From Pyrodictiaceae archaeon (GTDB lineage: Archaea > Thermoproteota > Thermoprotei_A > Sulfolobales > Pyrodictiaceae): DNA of 7,858 bases. The stretch lies in NCBI GenBank assembly GCA_026986935.1, contig JALSNP010000075.1, positions 1-7,858 of the forward strand, in the 5' to 3' direction. The notes under the pieces are model-generated. The model had not been told where the DNA came from. It made no database searches and saw nothing but the letters and a program-made list of their open reading frames with translations. The position numbers and the translations under genes are program-made. Positions 5,357-7,858 of this stretch are shown here, one piece after another (the stretch's first letter is position 1; each line of letters starts with the position of its first letter).

Positions 5357-5704
5357 ATGGGTAAGCGTATGAGAATGACATTACCAAAGAAAGAAGAAGA
5401 TTTACAAAAGGTTGTCGAAGAGGTTGAGGAAACGCATCATGCTCACCATCATCACCATCACGAGCATGTAGAGGGTCTAGACGAGGTACTGCACACCATA
5501 GACGTCTTAATGGATGTAATGAATACCCGAATAACTGATCTAGAGGAAAAGGCTGAATTCTTAAGAGAAGAGATAATTAATTTATACAAATTATTCGGTG
5601 CGGTCATTGAAGCACTTGCGAGTCCTGATGAGAAGAGGCGTGAGTTGGCGCTCAACAAGGCCTATGAGATACTGAGCAAGTCTCTTAAGAATAAAGGCCG
5701 ATAG
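5357..5704 (+). CDS. Histidine-run, coiled-coil protein, 115 residues
   Basis: I do not recognise a characterised family. A basic N-terminus (MGKRMRMTLPKK) is followed by an acidic stretch, then a natural histidine cluster at residues 27-37 with nine His in eleven positions. From about residue 41 to 90 the sequence is a strongly amphipathic helix with heptad-like Leu, Ile, Val and Met spacing, a probable coiled coil. A short helical tail rich in Lys and Arg closes it. A His run like this would bind Ni, Zn, Co or Cu, so metal buffering or delivery is possible, but that is inference. The start is set by GAGGTGAT. A GTG at 5318 would add 13 residues. It is convergent with the nucleotidyltransferase-like gene, 19 bases away. 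Confidence 0.8.
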   Translation: MGKRMRMTLPKKEEDLQKVVEEVEETHHAHHHHHHEHVEGLDEVLHTIDVLMDVMNTRITDLEEKAEFLREEIINLYKLFGAVIEALASPDEKRRELALNKAYEILSKSLKNKGR

Positions 5705-5723
5705 AGTGGTCATCCTCAAATAC

Positions 5724-6773
5724 TTAGCTATTTATAGTATAGGCGTATGTTACTTGTTCCGAAATACCTATTATTATTGCCTCTATGCTATCGGTCCCAT
5801 AGCTTATTCTGCCCCTGATCCCCCTTACGAATACCTTCCCTCCCTCAAATAGTAGAGGGGCAAAAATACCATCAAATGACACTATGTATTCCTCGTTGGA
5901 CTGGACTATTACTGGGTAATCGCCTATGGATTGTTGATAAGGCTCTACATATAATGTTTTTGTGACGATCTCGCTGGGGTCGGATATTTTGAATATTCGT
6001 GTCTCCGGGCTTAGTCTGCGATAAATGCTAACAATTGAGATACTTACTTCAGTATTATTGATGCGCAAGCGTTGCCACTTTTTTATAGCGTTTCTCATAA
6101 TTTGTGGATCTATATTACGCCATTTAGCTTCTTTTAAGAGATAGGCATTTGTTACTGCTGTTTCCAGGTCTTTTCTGTATCCGAATTCTTCTATAAAATT
6201 CGTTATTTTTTTATAACAGTTTGGTTCATCTATGTTGAGTACAAGATCTATATCGGAGAATTGTCTGAAAGACCCCATTAAGATAGAGCCAGTAGGCCAG
6301 CTACAGGCAGTAATTGAGTTAAGGCTCAGTCTTCTCATATTCATTAGCTTATTATAAATGAGCGACAATTTGTAGTTACTATACGCATCCAGCTCAGTAA
6401 TGTTTTGCTCATTGATAATCTTGCGCCCAGAGCATATATAGATATTATTAGTGTGTTTGGAGACATGTTCTATTGGTATATATGTATTGTAACTGGGGCT
6501 CCATACGGTGTTCGCATAAGTCATTGCTTTTCTTACCGCTCTCGGGGCATATAGACTTACAATACGTTCTAGTGGGCCTAGGAGGGGGGTTTCCCAGCTC
6601 CCTTGTACTGATTGTCTGTACTTGGGGACGATGAGGTATTCGCTAGCCGCGATTCTTCTTACAATTACTGAGACTAGTCCTTTATCGATATTGATAACGA
6701 TATCATTGGGTAGTGGTTGATCCACCTCCTTGTCGCACCATGAAGGTGTAGGGCTGAGACGGTTGGTGTGCAT
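5724..6773 (-). CDS. Nucleotidyltransferase-fold protein, uncharacterised
   Basis: The protein has 349 residues and a central minimal-nucleotidyltransferase (pol beta superfamily) core. GSILMGSFRQFSDIDLVL (162-179) shows the GS, ten residues, then Asp-x-Asp (D174, D176), the same spacing as in MNT antitoxins and other small transferases. These enzymes move a nucleotide onto RNA, protein or a small molecule using two metal ions. The ~150 residues before and ~150 after the core match nothing I know, so this is not a lone MNT toxin-antitoxin partner. It resembles predicted archaeal nucleotidyltransferases (COG1665 type), which is recall and not a search. The third catalytic acid is not obvious; E242 in TEVSISIV is one candidate. 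ATG is at 6771-6773, with GAGG eight bases upstream. The promoter must lie in the 57 bases between it and the tRNA gene. Confidence 0.72.
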   Translation of the reverse strand: MHTNRLSPTPSWCDKEVDQPLPNDIVINIDKGLVSVIVRRIAASEYLIVPKYRQSVQGSWETPLLGPLERIVSLYAPRAVRKAMTYANTVWSPSYNTYIPIEHVSKHTNNIYICSGRKIINEQNITELDAYSNYKLSLIYNKLMNMRRLSLNSITACSWPTGSILMGSFRQFSDIDLVLNIDEPNCYKKITNFIEEFGYRKDLETAVTNAYLLKEAKWRNIDPQIMRNAIKKWQRLRINNTEVSISIVSIYRRLSPETRIFKISDPSEIVTKTLYVEPYQQSIGDYPVIVQSNEEYIVSFDGIFAPLLFEGGKVFVRGIRGRISYGTDSIEAIIIGISEQVTYAYTINS

Positions 6774-6810
6774 GTTTTGTTCCTCACAGGGATGCGTAGT
6801 AGCGTCGTGG

Positions 6811-6817
6811 TTTAAGG
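6811..6817 (-). promoter_or_regulatory. Weak TATA-like element for the nucleotidyltransferase-like gene
   Basis: On the minus strand the sequence reads CCTTAAA, about 40 bases before the ATG, just after the tRNA 3' end. It is the only candidate in the short gap. Read-through from the tRNA promoter is an alternative. Confidence 0.28.
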
Positions 6818-6830
6818 AGAAGTTGTTGAG

Positions 6831-6908
6831 TGGCGGGCCCGCGGGGATTTGAACCCCGGACTACCGGCTCCGCAGGCCGGCGTCCTATCCTGGCTAGACT
6901 ACGGGCCC
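6831..6908 (-). tRNA. tRNA-Arg, anticodon GCG
   Basis: On the minus strand a complete 78-base cloverleaf can be drawn. The acceptor stem GGGCCCG/CGGGCCC is followed by discriminator G and an encoded CCA. The D stem GTCT/GGAC has one T-G pair and a ten-base loop with the GG pair followed by A20. The anticodon stem is CCGGC/GCCGG with loop CTGCGGA, the variable loop has five bases, and the T stem is CGGGG/CCCCG with loop TTCAAAT. Anticodon GCG reads CGC and CGU arginine codons. A20, C35 and G36 agree with arginine identity. The stems are G+C-rich, as expected in a hyperthermophile. There is no intron. Confidence 0.95.
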
Positions 6909-6929
6909 GCCTCTATCCCAGGTATCATA

Positions 6930-6938
6930 GTTTTTATC
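6930..6938 (-). promoter_or_regulatory. TATA box of tRNA-Arg
   Basis: On the minus strand the sequence reads GATAAAAAC, centred about 25 bases before the mature 5' end at 6908. Transcription would start at or very near the first tRNA base. Confidence 0.6.
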
Positions 6939-6999
6939 TCCTCTTTTCGCCTTTAAAAGCCTTGTTTGGCATCGTCAATGAATGTATTGTCCAAGTGCT

Positions 7000-7007
7000 C
7001 TTATACG
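7000..7007 (+). promoter_or_regulatory. Possible TATA box of the DNA polymerase gene
   Basis: CTTATACG is centred about 45 bases before the ATG at 7048 and would give a leader of about 20 bases with the G-rich run at 7034-7038 as ribosome site. A second candidate, CTTTAAAAG at 6951-6959, would give a leader of about 70 bases. Confidence 0.38.
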
Positions 7008-7047
7008 GTGTTACATAGTAGTACTATGAGGCTGGGGGCACTACTGT

Positions 7048-7858
7048 ATGCCTTCAAGGAAGAAGAGGAGGCCTAGCGATGGCACCAAGAGCTTACTATT
7101 CTACTTGAAAAACAAAAACTTGGGTAGTGCGAGTGAGGAGCCTAGGTCTAAGGATGTCTCGGATAATAGGGGTACTGGTGAGTCTGTAAAGGCTAGCTCA
7201 GTAGAGGAGGGTACTCGTTTAGAGGAATTGCTTAGGGAACTAAGAGGTATGAGTGCAGGGGTAAAAAGCATTGAGAAGGACCCCATGATCATTAGTAATA
7301 ATAGTGATAAGCCAAATACTAATATTGCATATAATGACTCCAATAAATATATGGTTAAAGATAATAATGAGGATAAAACATCTAGTAATGGTTTTCTGAA
7401 ATCTCTTCGCAACGATGTAGTAAGAGAATTGAAAAAACTAAGTGATAAGCCCCTTATAAGGTACCCGAGGGAAGCTAGAGAGGGAGATACGGGATTCCTT
7501 ATCCAGACTTTCTACGATGGCGACAGAGAGGTTGCCGCCGTAAAACTATACGATGACGCAACGGGCGAGATAATAGTCTATCATGATAAGACCGGGTATA
7601 AACCGTATTTTCTGACCGATATCCCGCCTGATAAGTTGCGAGAAATACCTGAGGTTATTAGGCATAAGGGTTTTGAGCATGTCGAGGTTGTTGAGAAGTT
7701 TGATTTATTGCGTTGGCAGAAAAGGGAGGTTACGCGAATAGTTGTTAAGACACCTGATGTAGTAAGGGTGCTTAGAGACAAGGTGCCACGTGCCTGGGAG
7801 GCGAATATAAAGTTTCATCATAACTACATATATGATTATGGGCTTATACCTGGAATGA
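7048..7858 (+). CDS. Family B DNA polymerase (PolB1-like), N-terminal part
   Basis: The first 270 codons are inside the window and the frame is open at the right edge. From residue ~148 the sequence follows the N-terminal domain of Sulfolobus Dpo1 closely: TGYKPYFLTDIPPDKL, then RIVVKTPDVVRVLRDKVPRAW, then NYIYDYGLIPGM at the edge. This is the replicative polymerase with 3'-5' exonuclease; the exonuclease and polymerase active sites lie beyond the window. In Dpo1 this conserved part starts near residue 50, so here the N-terminus is about 100 residues longer. It has a basic start (residues 4-8), a hydrophobic SLLFYL patch at 15-20 that could be a clamp-binding motif, and a long polar tail rich in Ser, Asn, Asp and Lys (about 27-135) that looks disordered. 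ATG at 7048 is the first start after the in-frame TGA at 7027. Confidence 0.92.
   Translation, partial: MPSRKKRRPSDGTKSLLFYLKNKNLGSASEEPRSKDVSDNRGTGESVKASSVEEGTRLEELLRELRGMSAGVKSIEKDPMIISNNSDKPNTNIAYNDSNKYMVKDNNEDKTSSNGFLKSLRNDVVRELKKLSDKPLIRYPREAREGDTGFLIQTFYDGDREVAAVKLYDDATGEIIVYHDKTGYKPYFLTDIPPDKLREIPEVIRHKGFEHVEVVEKFDLLRWQKREVTRIVVKTPDVVRVLRDKVPRAWEANIKFHHNYIYDYGLIPGM

Noticed and set aside
5724..6773. MNT/HEPN toxin-antitoxin system
   Set aside because: The core motif fits MNT, but the protein is about three times too long and no HEPN partner lies next to it.
6830..7018. Open frame on + beginning MAGPRGFEPRTTGS
   Set aside because: It is the antisense reading of tRNA-Arg. This 'GPRGFEPRT' opening is a well-known artefact of translating the T arm of a tRNA backwards.
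7101..7781. Two minus-strand open frames opposite the polymerase gene
   Set aside because: They are antisense shadows of a strongly conserved DNA polymerase N-terminus; Leu/Ser-rich, without promoter or ribosome site.
1..7858. CRISPR array, insertion sequence or integrated element
   Set aside because: I see no regularly spaced repeats, no transposase or integrase, and no duplicated tRNA end near tRNA-Arg.

Overview
The window looks like chromosomal DNA of a hyperthermophilic crenarchaeon, most likely from the Desulfurococcales and perhaps near the Pyrodictiaceae. Four things point there. The right end holds the N-terminus of a family B DNA polymerase that aligns by eye with Sulfolobus Dpo1 (PolB1). 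Genes are preceded by TATA boxes about 25 bases upstream of the inferred transcription starts. Ribosome sites match a crenarchaeal 16S tail (GAGGTGAT, GGAGGT). GTG and TTG starts are common, and the tRNA gene is closed by an encoded CCA. The genus is inference from memory; no search was run.

Layout. Left (1-2740): the C-terminus of a TatD-like metal-dependent hydrolase on + runs 22 bases into the end of a leftward two-gene operon. That operon encodes a MoxR/RavA-type AAA+ ATPase followed by a ViaA-like von Willebrand factor A protein, a chaperone-like pair. Next (2741-3268): a 528-base gap with no convincing protein gene. Its middle is rich in strong inverted repeats that pair best as + strand RNA, behind a TATA element shared with ravA, so I propose an unidentified structured RNA. 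A weaker C/D-box-like segment follows. Then 3269-3628 is an orphan 119-residue protein on +.

Centre (3642-5704): a leftward pair encodes a six-cysteine small protein and a MarC-family membrane protein, overlapping by 26 bases and probably translationally coupled. Divergent from them on + are a 51-residue two-helix membrane protein, an orphan 92-residue acidic protein, and a 115-residue protein with a natural histidine run before a predicted coiled coil.

Right (5724-7858): on -, a 349-residue protein carries an MNT-like nucleotidyltransferase core (GS-x10-DID). Upstream of it, also on -, lies tRNA-Arg(GCG). The polymerase gene then starts divergently on + and leaves the window after 270 codons.

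Functional links I can support are RavA-ViaA (a known partnership) and the overlapping MarC/Cys-rich pair (co-translation, function unknown). The rest looks like a normal mosaic of short archaeal transcription units. I see no CRISPR array, insertion sequence, integrase or defence cassette. The parts most worth following are the structured gap and the small uncharacterised proteins.
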